This document shows positions 8,463-16,436 of a stretch of DNA of 22,095 nt, piece after piece; the stretch's first letter is position 1; every line of letters starts with the position of its first letter. Source of the DNA: a virus; the IMG/VR virus record IMGVR_UViG_3300042294_000235, positions 1-22,095 of that record, one strand, 5' to 3'. The position numbers and the translations under genes were made by a program. The notes beneath the pieces were generated by a model that saw nothing but the letters and a program-made list of their open reading frames with translations, made no database searches and had not been told where the DNA came from.

Positions 8463-10121
8463 ATGTCAACATTAACAAATGATCTAGCTAGACTCGCTAC
8501 TAGTGCTAATGTATTGGTTTCGGCCATCACGGTCAATTCCAGTTCAATCACATCTGTTAATGTTGGTGGCGTTGCAATCAATTCATCTGGCCTTTCTGGA
8601 CCAGTAACATTTAGTAACAACGTAACAATTACTGGTAACCTTACTGTTACCGGTTCGACAATGTATGTTAATACTACCGTGTTGGATGTTAAAGATCTAA
8701 ACATTACTATTGCTAAAGGCGCAGCAAGCGCTGCTGCTGCCAACGGCGCAGGATTAACTATCGACGGCGCTTCAGCGACCATGCTGTATGATAGTTCCAT
8801 TGATGATTTTGTTTTTAATAAAGGTGTTAAGTCAGTAGACCTTACAACCACCACCAACACTGCTACTATAGGAACAGCTGTTTATTCTGTCGCTAATGGT
8901 AACTTTGGTATTGGTACATCTACACCATTATATAGATTACATATTGGTAGTTATGTTAATTCTAACAGTCAAAACAAATTGGCTATTGGTGAATATGCTG
9001 GTTATCAAGGATTGATTTATTATAACTCTGGCGACGAAGGATTTACGCTTGAAAACACTTCTACGTATGCTGGCGGAAGTATAAATTTCAAAATAAATTC
9101 TACAGAACGTGTACGTATTGATTCTGCCGGCAGAGTTGGTATTGGAACATCCACACCAAACGATAAATTAACAATTTATGGTGCAAATACAGTATATTCT
9201 GACACAGTAAGTGGTGGCGCTTCTGGAACAAATTCTGATTGGGCTTACCACAAAGTTACTGTGGGTGGAACATATTCTGGATCGTTATATAATCTTATAT
9301 ATGGCGGCGGCATTGGATATACTTATTATTCGTCGAATAATGGTCAATATTGGGTTGGTACTTCACAAAATTCTCCTTTAATATTATACACCAATAACGC
9401 AGCACGCATGAGAATAACTTCTACGGGTTATATTGGTATTGGAACAACTTCTCCTTCGTACCCATTAGTTGTTTCTGACGCTGGCGCCAAAGGTATAGAG
9501 TTTATACCTAATGCTGAAGCGAATACTTCTCAAATTCTTTCTTATAATAGAAGCGGAGCTGTTTGGACGAACCTTAGATATGTTGCCGAAAAACATGAGT
9601 TTTATTTTAGAAACACTGAGATTTTTACTGCAAATAGTACCATATTATCTTTATCTGGTCTCCAAGGTATCAAATTCCAAGCATCACAATCTGCATCGTC
9701 TGACGCCAACACCCTTGATGATTATGAGGAAGGCACATGGACTCCTACTTATTTGGGTTCTACTAGTAATCCTACTGTTTCTTATAGCGAACAATTAGGT
9801 AGTTATATAAAAATAGGCAGATTGGTTGTTTGTTTCGTAAAAATAGTTAAATCATCAGCTTCTGGTGGTTCAGGAAGTTTAATGCTAGGTGGTCTTCCTT
9901 TTACAGCATCTTCGCCCGGATATGGTATGGCATCTAGAATTATGTCATGGAGTTGGCATCCCGCTTCTCCAGATTATAAAGCAGATCAATTGTATGTCAA
10001 TCAAGGATCAACAACAGCAATGGTATGGGATGTGGCAACTAATACTATCACAGTAGCAACAATGGTTGCTGGTATTGGTACTATCATAACAGGAATGTTT
10101 AGTTATTATACATCAGCATAA
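8463..10121 (+). CDS. Tail fibre with GIGTxxP repeats and GTWTPT-type tip
   Basis: 552 residues. The head lacks the KRS motif of the two preceding fibres and instead opens MSTLTNDLARLATSANVLVS, followed by beta-rich Val/Thr/Asn repeats and TVLDVKDLNITIAKGAAS (about 73-90). GIGT units occur as FGIGTSTPLYRLHIG, VGIGTSTPNDKLTIYG and IGIGTTSPSYPL. Residues from about 421 (EEGTWTPTYLGS, then GSYIKIGRLVVCFVKI) match a widespread C-terminal tip domain of phage fibres, probably trimeric. AAGG at 8452-8455 serves as ribosome site. Its middle resembles the 984-residue fibre while head and tip differ, which suggests modular assembly by recombination. Confidence 0.85.
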   Translation: MSTLTNDLARLATSANVLVSAITVNSSSITSVNVGGVAINSSGLSGPVTFSNNVTITGNLTVTGSTMYVNTTVLDVKDLNITIAKGAASAAAANGAGLTIDGASATMLYDSSIDDFVFNKGVKSVDLTTTTNTATIGTAVYSVANGNFGIGTSTPLYRLHIGSYVNSNSQNKLAIGEYAGYQGLIYYNSGDEGFTLENTSTYAGGSINFKINSTERVRIDSAGRVGIGTSTPNDKLTIYGANTVYSDTVSGGASGTNSDWAYHKVTVGGTYSGSLYNLIYGGGIGYTYYSSNNGQYWVGTSQNSPLILYTNNAARMRITSTGYIGIGTTSPSYPLVVSDAGAKGIEFIPNAEANTSQILSYNRSGAVWTNLRYVAEKHEFYFRNTEIFTANSTILSLSGLQGIKFQASQSASSDANTLDDYEEGTWTPTYLGSTSNPTVSYSEQLGSYIKIGRLVVCFVKIVKSSASGGSGSLMLGGLPFTASSPGYGMASRIMSWSWHPASPDYKADQLYVNQGSTTAMVWDVATNTITVATMVAGIGTIITGMFSYYTSA

Positions 10122-10130
10122 ACCTAATTA

Positions 10131-10151
10131 ACTACGCTGGATTGGCGTAGT
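10131..10151 (+). other. 7-bp hairpin between the fibre gene and the 83-residue gene
   Basis: ACTACGC and GCGTAGT are perfectly complementary around the loop TGGATTG. It lies 10 nt after a stop codon and 10 nt before the AAAGG ribosome site of the next gene. No U-tract follows, so termination is doubtful; mRNA processing or partial attenuation is possible. Confidence 0.45.
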
Positions 10152-10173
10152 CGGACACAGAAAGGTAATTACA

Positions 10174-10425
10174 ATGGCACTAACAGAAACAAAAGTAATT
10201 GATCAAATCACAGTCACCGAGAATGGCACCCTACTCGTTAGAGAGGCTACCAGAGTCCTTCGTGACGGCGAACAGATCGCTCAGACCTATCACCGTTGGT
10301 CTTTTGCTCCCGGTTCAGACATTTCAGAGATGCCTCAGAATGTTCAAGATATTGCTAATGTCGCCTGGACTCAAGAAGTTCTTGAAGCATACCAAGCATC
10401 CATGAACACACCACTAAATAATTAA
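10174..10425 (+). CDS. Small conserved phage protein of unknown function
   Basis: 83 residues with VTENGTLLVREATRVLRDGE followed by IAQTYHRWSF and VAWTQEVLEAYQAS. It appears to be a short beta-hairpin followed by helices. Similar small proteins accompany fibre clusters in T4-like aquatic phages. AAAGG at 10161-10165 is the ribosome site. It is probably virion-associated or an assembly helper, inferred from context only; no catalytic motif, signal peptide or membrane segment is visible. Confidence 0.7.
   Translation: MALTETKVIDQITVTENGTLLVREATRVLRDGEQIAQTYHRWSFAPGSDISEMPQNVQDIANVAWTQEVLEAYQASMNTPLNN
10413..10420 (+). promoter_or_regulatory. Possible late promoter variant (ACTAAATA)
   Basis: ACTAAATA lies in the last codons of the 83-residue gene, 29 nt before the ATG at 10442. 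It matches 6 of 8 positions of the T4 late octamer. It is weak alone and listed because of its similar spacing to other sites here. Confidence 0.3.
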
Positions 10426-10441
10426 AACATAGGAGTAAAAC

Positions 10442-10768
10442 ATGGCAATTGTATATGATTGGGTTGTTTCTCAGCTTGAATGCTACCCAGAAAAAGATAA
10501 AAAGACTGACGTTGTTTTCAACATTCATTGGAGATACACAGCCAAAGACGGCGACTATTATGCCGACGTTTATGGTTCTCAGGTTTTGAACGTTGACAGT
10601 TTGAAGAATTTTAAACCTTATGCTGATCTAACAAAAGACGACGTTGTTGCTTGGCTCGAGGCAGCTATAGGCGAAGAAAAGATTACAGAGTTTGAAACTT
10701 CATTGGCTTCTGCTATTGCTGGCCAGAAGAACCCACCTGTAGTAACACCACCACTTCCTTGGGCATAA
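10442..10768 (+). CDS. Small fibre-cluster protein, paralogue of the 13703 gene
   Basis: 108 residues. It shares a layout with the 125-residue protein at 13703: MAxxYxWxVxxL at the start, DVVxxxxW then DGD, a middle FxPxxDLTxxDVxxWxxA, and an end with (K)NPxVxxxLPWA. This is a recurrent phage family of unknown function found beside tail genes. AGGAG at 10431-10435 is the ribosome site. Two diverged copies flanking the 885-residue fibre suggest each serves a different fibre, perhaps as chaperone or accessory. No enzymatic residues are recognisable. Confidence 0.75.
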   Translation: MAIVYDWVVSQLECYPEKDKKTDVVFNIHWRYTAKDGDYYADVYGSQVLNVDSLKNFKPYADLTKDDVVAWLEAAIGEEKITEFETSLASAIAGQKNPPVVTPPLPWA

Positions 10769-10771
10769 TAA

Positions 10772-13429
10772 ATGGCACAAAATAGAGAATTAGGCGATCT
10801 AGGTCAGTTAATAACTGTTGATCCTTCTACCAATAATCTGTTGGTGTCTGGATCTATTACTGTTGGTAACTCGACAGTAAATGCATCATTGAATGCAACG
10901 TCTGTCTCTATTAATTCTACTACCACCAATACATTTACCATTGGCACTGCTGCTTATTCTGTTGCCAATGGTAATTTTGGTATCGGTAACACAGCGCCAA
11001 CACAGAAGTTACATGTTCAAGGAACAGCTTTTGCTACTTCGGATTTCCGTGCTCCATTATTCTACGATTCCAACAATACAGCTTATTATGTAGACGCTGC
11101 GGGAACATCAAATCTAAACGGTCTGACTGTTGCTGGAACAATTAATGCTGCTTCTTATACTGTTGGGTCTGTTTTTACTGCTAATTCCTCTGGTCTAACG
11201 ACAACTGCTAATGTTAGTATTGGCGCTGCTGGTGAATTGATAGTTTCTGCCGGCGCTGGCATCTATGCTAATGGTGGTCTAGGAACTGCTGGTCAAGTTT
11301 TACACTCTAACGGTTCTTCTATATATTGGGCGGCTGATGATAATTCAGGAGGTACAGTAACTTCTGTTGCAACTGGTAACGGTCTTACTGGTGGTACTAT
11401 TTCGACAACAGGAACTGTTTCTGTTTTAGCAAACAGCGGTATAACAGCAAATACTAATGGTTTATTCGTAACACAAGGAACTGGATCAGTTGTAAACGCT
11501 ACTGGCGTTCATGTTAATGCAACATATATTGGAACATTATCTGCTAATAATACTACCTACGTCAATGGTAAGACAGAAGGTAATCTGAACGTTAACAGTT
11601 CTCTTTATGCTAATGTGCTTTTAAGGATTGATGATAGAATTATCATAGCAAATGATTTTCCTTCACAAACTCTTCGTTTTGGATTTACTTCTTTTAATAA
11701 CAATAATACTTCACCATGGGCCGACTTCCTTCATATGAGAAGTTATTCTGATTCTTCTGGGGGATCAGATAACCTTTTAATGTTTAATAAGTCTGCTATT
11801 GGTGTTCGTGTTTATCAAGCAGCATGGTCAAACTTAACAACAGGTAACACCTCTGCTTATAGCACATATAAAGATTTAGCATTTACTGATGCTTCAAACG
11901 CTTCCGGTACTTGGCCAACTGCTAACAATTCTTCTTATCTTGGAACATACGTATCTACTGATTACCCAAGAAAAGCAGAATCTGCTTCAGTCACAGGTGG
12001 ATGGAACTTCTCTTCTGCCGCATTTGTTATGTCGCAGCATTATTATACTAATATGTATGATTCCACAAACACATATGTGCATTATTATCCATCCACAGGT
12101 AATGGCGCCAACAATTCTTTTGCTAATCTAAGAACATTCACAGGCGGCGGTGGAACAAAGGTCCTAAGATTTGGTGGCGATGGTAACCTAACTTGGGATG
12201 GTACTGGTCAGGCTTCTACCGATTGGCGTGCACCAATATTCTATGATTCAAATAACACAGCATATTATGTTGACCCATCATCAACCTCAAACTTTAATAA
12301 TATAATGATTGAAGGTGGTGTGGCTAGTAACCAGTTAGCAGCATCTTACTCTCAAGCAGCCATCGAAGTTCGTGAATATAACTTTGGTGGCGCACAAACA
12401 GATTCTTGGTCATATGCACCACGTATTGGTTTCCATTGGGGCGGTCGTGTAGCATCACAGATTGCTATGAGTTCACTTGGTCAAATTAGTATCTTGAACA
12501 ATCCTGGTAATGCATACGAATCATTCCAGTGCGGAAACCTTTGGGCTCCGATATTCTATGATAGTGGAAACAGCGCTTATTATTGTGATCCTGCTTCTTC
12601 GTCTGTATTCAATACTGCCACATTTGCTGGACTACATACCATCGATTCTAACGGTCTTATTGCTAGAACTGGTGGTGGTAACTATGGCGTAAGAATTTAT
12701 CCAGGCGGTGGTTCAAGCGCTACAGCATCTATTCTACAATTTACCAATGGCGCACAGAACTCTCAATGGGGATCATTGTGGTTTGATGGAACTGCAGGCG
12801 GCGTTGGAACAGACTCGGCTGTTCCTTTCTATATTCGTAGTAATGGTTCTACCAGACTTACTATTGATTCTTCTGGTAATGCCAGCTTTAGTGGTAATCT
12901 ATCTGTTACAGGTTCTGGTTCTAGAACACTTGTTGCCACTGTTACTGGTACCAATGTTGCTACTCTAAACTATACATCGCTATCTGGTTATCGTAGTTAT
13001 GAAATTGAATTTGACAGTTTGGTTCCAATAACACAATCCAGAACGCTTTGTATGCAGCTACATGGTGGTGGTGCGTTCTTGACTGGTAACTACTATAATG
13101 CAGTCTTTACGTATTTTAACAACAACAGTTCTGGCGGTCATTCATCTTCGGGAACGTTCATATATATGACATATCCTGCTTATTTTATTACTGCTGCAAC
13201 TGGTGGCACCGGTATGAGTGGAACATTTACAATATATAATACGAACAACACGAATACTAATAAAGCATACCAATACAATCTATGCGGTCCTACTTATACA
13301 ACAGGTTATGCAGCAAGAGTTCAAGGCGGTGGATGGTATACAGGTTCTCAAGTAGCAATCACAGGTTTCCAGATATATTCTGATTCAGGCAATATATCTG
13401 GAACAGTAAGAATATACGGATATAACTAA
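10772..13429 (+). CDS. Large tail fibre with YDSNNTAYYVD repeats
   Basis: 885 residues. The head MAQNRELGDLGQLITVDPST is a recognisable phage fibre N-terminus. One GIGN unit follows (FGIGNTAPTQKLHVQG). Three copies of the shaft motif 'APxFYDSxNxAYYxDPxxxS' begin at about residues 91, 484 and 589. Residues 174-278 (GQVLHSNG ... GNLNVNSSL) are nearly the same as a 105-residue block in the S74 fibre at 14355. The C-terminal domain from about residue 720 (LVATVTGTNV, then GYRSYEIEFDS and GTVRIYGYN) resembles a common receptor-binding tip in phage fibres. Its start is three bases after the previous stop with no clear Shine-Dalgarno (TAATAAATG), so translational coupling is likely. The stop overlaps the next ATG (TAATG). 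Confidence 0.86.
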   Translation: MAQNRELGDLGQLITVDPSTNNLLVSGSITVGNSTVNASLNATSVSINSTTTNTFTIGTAAYSVANGNFGIGNTAPTQKLHVQGTAFATSDFRAPLFYDSNNTAYYVDAAGTSNLNGLTVAGTINAASYTVGSVFTANSSGLTTTANVSIGAAGELIVSAGAGIYANGGLGTAGQVLHSNGSSIYWAADDNSGGTVTSVATGNGLTGGTISTTGTVSVLANSGITANTNGLFVTQGTGSVVNATGVHVNATYIGTLSANNTTYVNGKTEGNLNVNSSLYANVLLRIDDRIIIANDFPSQTLRFGFTSFNNNNTSPWADFLHMRSYSDSSGGSDNLLMFNKSAIGVRVYQAAWSNLTTGNTSAYSTYKDLAFTDASNASGTWPTANNSSYLGTYVSTDYPRKAESASVTGGWNFSSAAFVMSQHYYTNMYDSTNTYVHYYPSTGNGANNSFANLRTFTGGGGTKVLRFGGDGNLTWDGTGQASTDWRAPIFYDSNNTAYYVDPSSTSNFNNIMIEGGVASNQLAASYSQAAIEVREYNFGGAQTDSWSYAPRIGFHWGGRVASQIAMSSLGQISILNNPGNAYESFQCGNLWAPIFYDSGNSAYYCDPASSSVFNTATFAGLHTIDSNGLIARTGGGNYGVRIYPGGGSSATASILQFTNGAQNSQWGSLWFDGTAGGVGTDSAVPFYIRSNGSTRLTIDSSGNASFSGNLSVTGSGSRTLVATVTGTNVATLNYTSLSGYRSYEIEFDSLVPITQSRTLCMQLHGGGAFLTGNYYNAVFTYFNNNSSGGHSSSGTFIYMTYPAYFITAATGGTGMSGTFTIYNTNNTNTNKAYQYNLCGPTYTTGYAARVQGGGWYTGSQVAITGFQIYSDSGNISGTVRIYGYN
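11291..11605 (+). repeat. 105-residue block duplicated in two fibre genes (copy 1)
   Basis: This 315-nt stretch encodes GQVLHSNG...GLTGG...VLANSGITAN...VNATGVHVNATYIGT...GNLNVNSSL. It aligns without gaps to 15042-15356 in the S74 fibre gene. A 35-nt core (11501-11535 versus 15252-15286) is identical, while synonymous changes are frequent elsewhere. Confidence 0.85.
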
Positions 13430-13668
13430 TGGCATTAAATTATAGATCAAGATTTGATACAGAAGCAGTAGTCAGACTTACTGACAATATGATTATTGGT
13501 CCAGAACACGAAGAAGAATGGGCTGAATATCAGGCATGGTTAGAAAAAGGCAACACGCCAGAAGATCCTGACCCATTACCAGAACCGTTACCAGAACCAA
13601 CAGTTCAGGAAAAACTGCAGCGTGCTGGTCTGACTATTGATGAATTAAAACAAGCATTAGGATTATAA
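13429..13668 (+). CDS. Small XkdW-like / fibre-assembly-type protein
   Basis: 79 residues. It contains EEEWAEYQAWLEKGNTPEDP, a proline-rich linker (DPLPEPLPEPTVQ) and a helical end KLQRAGLTIDELKQALGL. The 'EYxxWLxxGNTPxP...GLTxDELKxxLGL' pattern is common in small proteins next to phage tail fibre genes (XkdW-like or tail-fibre assembly annotations). The ATG overlaps the fibre stop (TAATG), so it is probably made stoichiometrically with that fibre. A chaperone role is inferred and not demonstrated. Confidence 0.75.
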   Translation: MALNYRSRFDTEAVVRLTDNMIIGPEHEEEWAEYQAWLEKGNTPEDPDPLPEPLPEPTVQEKLQRAGLTIDELKQALGL

Positions 13669-13674
13669 TAAATA
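13667..13674 (+). promoter_or_regulatory. Late promoter variant (AATAAATA)
   Basis: A 7 of 8 match to TATAAATA, 36 nt before the ATG at 13703 and overlapping the preceding stop codon. The spacing equals that of the exact motif at 2668. Confidence 0.5.
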
Positions 13675-13702
13675 ACCTAAAACATAAACTACGAGGATTA
13701 AA

Positions 13703-14080
13703 ATGGCAGTATCATATACATGGAAAGTAACTGGACTAAAAACTACAACTGTTGCTAATACTTCTGATGTTGTCGTGCAGACATATTGGAAGAAAATAGG
13801 AACCGATGGCGATCTTGTTGGAGAATTTTCTGGAGCAACTCCATTTTCTTCTAATAATATGCCAGCTAATACTTCTTTCATTCCATTTTCAGATTTGACT
13901 GAAAATGACGTTCTTACTTGGATCAAAGCAGTGGTTGTTGACACTTATGAGAATCATGTAAACGAAGTAATTCAGAAACAGATTGACGAGAAAAAGAACC
14001 CAGTTGTGGATAACTCTCTACCTTGGGCTCCAGTAACAAATTCAACGCCTGTATCAAATACAGTAACTAGCAATAACTGA
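13703..14080 (+). CDS. Small fibre-cluster protein, paralogue of the 10442 gene
   Basis: 125 residues. It begins MAVSYTWKVTGLKTTTVANT with DVVVQTYWKKIGTDGDLVGEF, then FIPFSDLTENDVLTWIKAVV and ends KKNPVVDNSLPWAPVTN plus a Ser/Thr/Asn tail. It shares motif order with the 108-residue protein at 10442 but keeps a longer C-terminus. A GAGGA ribosome site (13693-13697) precedes the ATG. The family is common near tail genes in aquatic T4-like phages and has no assigned function. Confidence 0.78.
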   Translation: MAVSYTWKVTGLKTTTVANTSDVVVQTYWKKIGTDGDLVGEFSGATPFSSNNMPANTSFIPFSDLTENDVLTWIKAVVVDTYENHVNEVIQKQIDEKKNPVVDNSLPWAPVTNSTPVSNTVTSNN

Positions 14081-14092
14081 AGGGAATAACTT

Positions 14093-14272
14093 ATGGATAA
14101 GAATATTAAACTTGAATTGACAATCGATCAACTAAATGTAATTATGCTTGGTCTTTCAAAGTTGCCATTAGAAACTGTTCTAGTAACTTTCACAGAGGTT
14201 CAGAAACAGGCAGACGCTCAATTGAGAGCTCCACGCCCAGATGGACCTTTGGCTGATAAAGTCATTAAATAA
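14093..14272 (+). CDS. 59-residue small phage protein
   Basis: The sequence runs MDKNIKLELTIDQLNVIMLG, then LSKLPLETVLVTFTEVQKQA, and ends PDGPLADKVIK. It is a short helix-rich protein with an AAGGG ribosome site (14080-14084) about 8 nt upstream. 'LTIDQLNxIMxxLxxLPxExV' is a pattern of tiny proteins recurring in tail regions of many myoviruses. The function is unknown; assembly factor or minor virion protein are both possible. The gene is supported by start, ribosome site, tight spacing after the 13703 gene and recognisable family pattern. Confidence 0.75.
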   Translation: MDKNIKLELTIDQLNVIMLGLSKLPLETVLVTFTEVQKQADAQLRAPRPDGPLADKVIK

Positions 14273-14313
14273 TCTATTTCCAACATAGAGCGAGCAATCT
14301 AACCTTCGATATG

Positions 14314-14321
14314 ACTAAATA
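14314..14321 (+). promoter_or_regulatory. Possible late promoter variant (ACTAAATA) before the S74 fibre gene
   Basis: ACTAAATA followed by TTATAAAAAC lies in the 82-nt non-coding gap between 14272 and 14355, 41 nt before the ATG. It matches 6 of 8 positions of the T4 late octamer. The rest of the gap holds no gene; GGGGAC/AGGGAA near 14341-14352 can serve as ribosome site. Confidence 0.45.
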
Positions 14322-14354
14322 TTATAAAAACAACACCATAGGGGACAGGGAACC

Positions 14355-16433
14355 ATGGCAGATAAAAATTTCGTCGTCAAGAATGGTCTAGAAACAGGCT
14401 CAAATACCACCTTACTAGGAACAGCAGTCACTGTTACCGCTACAGGTAATGTGGGTATCAATAATTCGGCTCCCACCCATCGTCTTTCTACTCTAGGGGA
14501 TGTTTATCTCGGAAATACAACGATTGTTGGTTTCGCTAATACCAGCACTAGTGTTTCTGTCGGAACAACTTTTATCGCCAATACTACTGGTGCGTATCAC
14601 ACTGGCACTATGAACGCTGCTAGTCATACAGTTGGCACTTCTACTGTTGCTAACGCTACTGGCGTTTATACTGGTATCGTTAATGCTGCTAGTCATACTG
14701 TTGGAACTGCCTTTACTGCTAATGCTACTGTTGTTAATGCTGTTTCATATTATGTTGGCGCAACATTAATCGGTAATGCTACTGGACCTTATGGTAAAAC
14801 AGAAGCTACTCTAAATGTTAACAGTGCTGTGCAGGCAACTAATGCTACTAACCTAAACAGCCAACCTGGTTCTTTTTACACCAATGCTACTAATATAACC
14901 ACAGGCGTTCTTCCATACGCTCAAATACCAGCCAACGTTATTAATACTACTGCTGCATTTACAATATCTGGCGTTCATACATATAATGCTAACGTAGTGT
15001 TAGGTTCTGGTCTTTCTGCTAATGGTACTTACGGCACCGCTGGCCAAGTTCTTCACTCTAATGGTACAGCCACTTATTGGGCAGTCGACGACGTTAATGC
15101 AGGAACTGTAACATCTGTTGGTTCCGGAAACGGTCTAACTGGCGGCGCTATCACAAGTTCTGGAACATTGTCAGTTCTAGCTAATAATGGTATTACAGCC
15201 AATTCTACAGGTTTGTTTGTTACTCCAGGAACTGGTGCAGTTGTTAATGCCACTGGCGTTCATGTTAATGCAACATATATTGGAACGATTTCATCTAACA
15301 ATACAACATTTGTTAATGGTAAGTCCGAAGGTAATCTTAACGTTAACAGCGCATTAATTGCTAATAACTCAACCAATTTAGGCGGTACAGCAGCTTCTTC
15401 TTACCAACTCAATTCAACATTAAACGCTAATATCGCTGCTTATCTTCCGGTTTATACTGGCGTAGTTAATGGTTCTTCGCATACAGTAGGAACATCTCTT
15501 GTTGCCAATGCCACTGGCGTTTATCATACAGGAACGATGAACGCTGCTAGTCATACAGTAGGAACCGCATTTACTGCCAATGCTACTGTTGTAAATGCAG
15601 TATCATATTACGTAGGAACGACCTTAATTGGTAATAGTACTGGACCATATGGTAAGGCTGAAGGAAATCTTAACGTCAATAATGCCACAACAGCTTATGG
15701 TAAGACTGAAGGAAATCTTAACGTCAACAGTGCAGCCACATTGGCTACTTCTAGAAACATTAATGGTTCCGCCTTCAATGGTTCTGCTGCTATTACAACT
15801 GCTACATGGGGTACGTCAAGAACTATTACTATCGGATCAACTGGTAAATCTGTTGATGGATCTGCTGCTGTTTCATGGACTCTTGGTGAGATCGGCGCTG
15901 CAGCAACAAATCAAACAATGTTTATTGGTACTACTTCACTGACAATTAATAGAACAACAGGGTCTCAAACTCTTACAGGCGTCTCGATTGATGGAAGCTC
16001 TGCAACATTCACTTCTACTTCGCAGAACTCACAATTTAATTCAATTGGTGTTGGTACTGCTGCTTCCGGAACTGCTGGCGAAATTAGAGCAAATAATAAC
16101 ATCACAGCTTATTATACTTCAGACGCCATCTTCAAAGAAAACGTAAAACCCATCGAAAACGCCCTTGAAAAGATTATGTTAGTCGACGGCGTTGAATTCG
16201 ATTGGACCCAGGAATTCATGGACGCTCGTGGTGGTGAAGATGGATACTTTATCCGTAGACATGACGTCGGTGTTATTGCTCAAAACATTGAAAAGGTTTT
16301 GCCTGAAGTAGTTGCAACTAAAGACGACGGCACTAAAGCGGTTAAATATGATAGAATTGTTGCTTTGTTGATTGAAGCAATCAAAGAACAGCAGAAACAA
16401 ATTGATGAATTGAAATTAAAAATAGGGATTTAA
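14355..16433 (+). CDS. Tail fibre with C-terminal S74 intramolecular chaperone domain
   Basis: 692 residues. The head ADKNFVVKNGLETGSNT is a classic phage fibre start. The shaft holds 23-residue NAASHTVGT units, four GK(T/S/A)E..LNVN motifs and the 105-residue block shared with the 885-residue fibre. Residues 589-692 form a peptidase_S74 domain: SDAIFKENVKPI gives the Ser589-Asp590 cleavage site and Lys594, followed by VDGVEFDWT, HDVGVIAQNIEKVLPEVV and KAVKYDRIVALLIEAIKEQQ, a C-terminal helix. In known S74 fibres the domain helps trimer folding and then cuts itself off before the serine, so the mature fibre would end near residue 588. The key residues are intact, so it is probably active. The following gene encodes a putative tip adhesin. 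Confidence 0.92.
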   Translation: MADKNFVVKNGLETGSNTTLLGTAVTVTATGNVGINNSAPTHRLSTLGDVYLGNTTIVGFANTSTSVSVGTTFIANTTGAYHTGTMNAASHTVGTSTVANATGVYTGIVNAASHTVGTAFTANATVVNAVSYYVGATLIGNATGPYGKTEATLNVNSAVQATNATNLNSQPGSFYTNATNITTGVLPYAQIPANVINTTAAFTISGVHTYNANVVLGSGLSANGTYGTAGQVLHSNGTATYWAVDDVNAGTVTSVGSGNGLTGGAITSSGTLSVLANNGITANSTGLFVTPGTGAVVNATGVHVNATYIGTISSNNTTFVNGKSEGNLNVNSALIANNSTNLGGTAASSYQLNSTLNANIAAYLPVYTGVVNGSSHTVGTSLVANATGVYHTGTMNAASHTVGTAFTANATVVNAVSYYVGTTLIGNSTGPYGKAEGNLNVNNATTAYGKTEGNLNVNSAATLATSRNINGSAFNGSAAITTATWGTSRTITIGSTGKSVDGSAAVSWTLGEIGAAATNQTMFIGTTSLTINRTTGSQTLTGVSIDGSSATFTSTSQNSQFNSIGVGTAASGTAGEIRANNNITAYYTSDAIFKENVKPIENALEKIMLVDGVEFDWTQEFMDARGGEDGYFIRRHDVGVIAQNIEKVLPEVVATKDDGTKAVKYDRIVALLIEAIKEQQKQIDELKLKIGI
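14682..14825 (+). repeat. 48-residue internal duplication, copy 1 (copy 2 at 15540-15683)
   Basis: Encodes NAASHTVGTAFTANATVVNA, then VSYYVGATLIGNATGPYGKT and LNVNS. The same 144-nt frame recurs at 15540-15683 with few residue changes. After copy 2 a 48-nt tandem of YGK(A/T)EGNLNVN follows (15648 and 15696). Confidence 0.85.
15042..15356 (+). repeat. 105-residue block duplicated in two fibre genes (copy 2)
   Basis: Encodes GQVLHSNG...GNLNVNSAL and aligns without gaps to 11291-11605 of the 885-residue fibre gene. The two copies are a potential template for homologous exchange between fibre genes. Confidence 0.85.
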
Positions 16434-16436
16434 TAA

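Noticed and set aside
8459-8860. 133-codon minus-strand open frame opposite the 8463 fibre gene
   Set aside because: It is a shadow of a repetitive Asn/Thr/Val-rich coding strand, with no ribosome site, and overlaps a well supported fibre gene completely. The same applies to minus frames at 4-366, 439-672, 854-1162, 3327-3596 and 6459-6758.
14273-14289. Hairpin TCTAT/ATAGA after the 59-residue gene
   Set aside because: Only five AU-rich pairs and no U-tract; too weak to call.
10772-16433. Diversity-generating retroelement target
   Set aside because: Some fibre heads look Mtd-like and repeats abound, but no reverse transcriptase, accessory gene or template/variable repeat pair with adenine-biased differences is visible.
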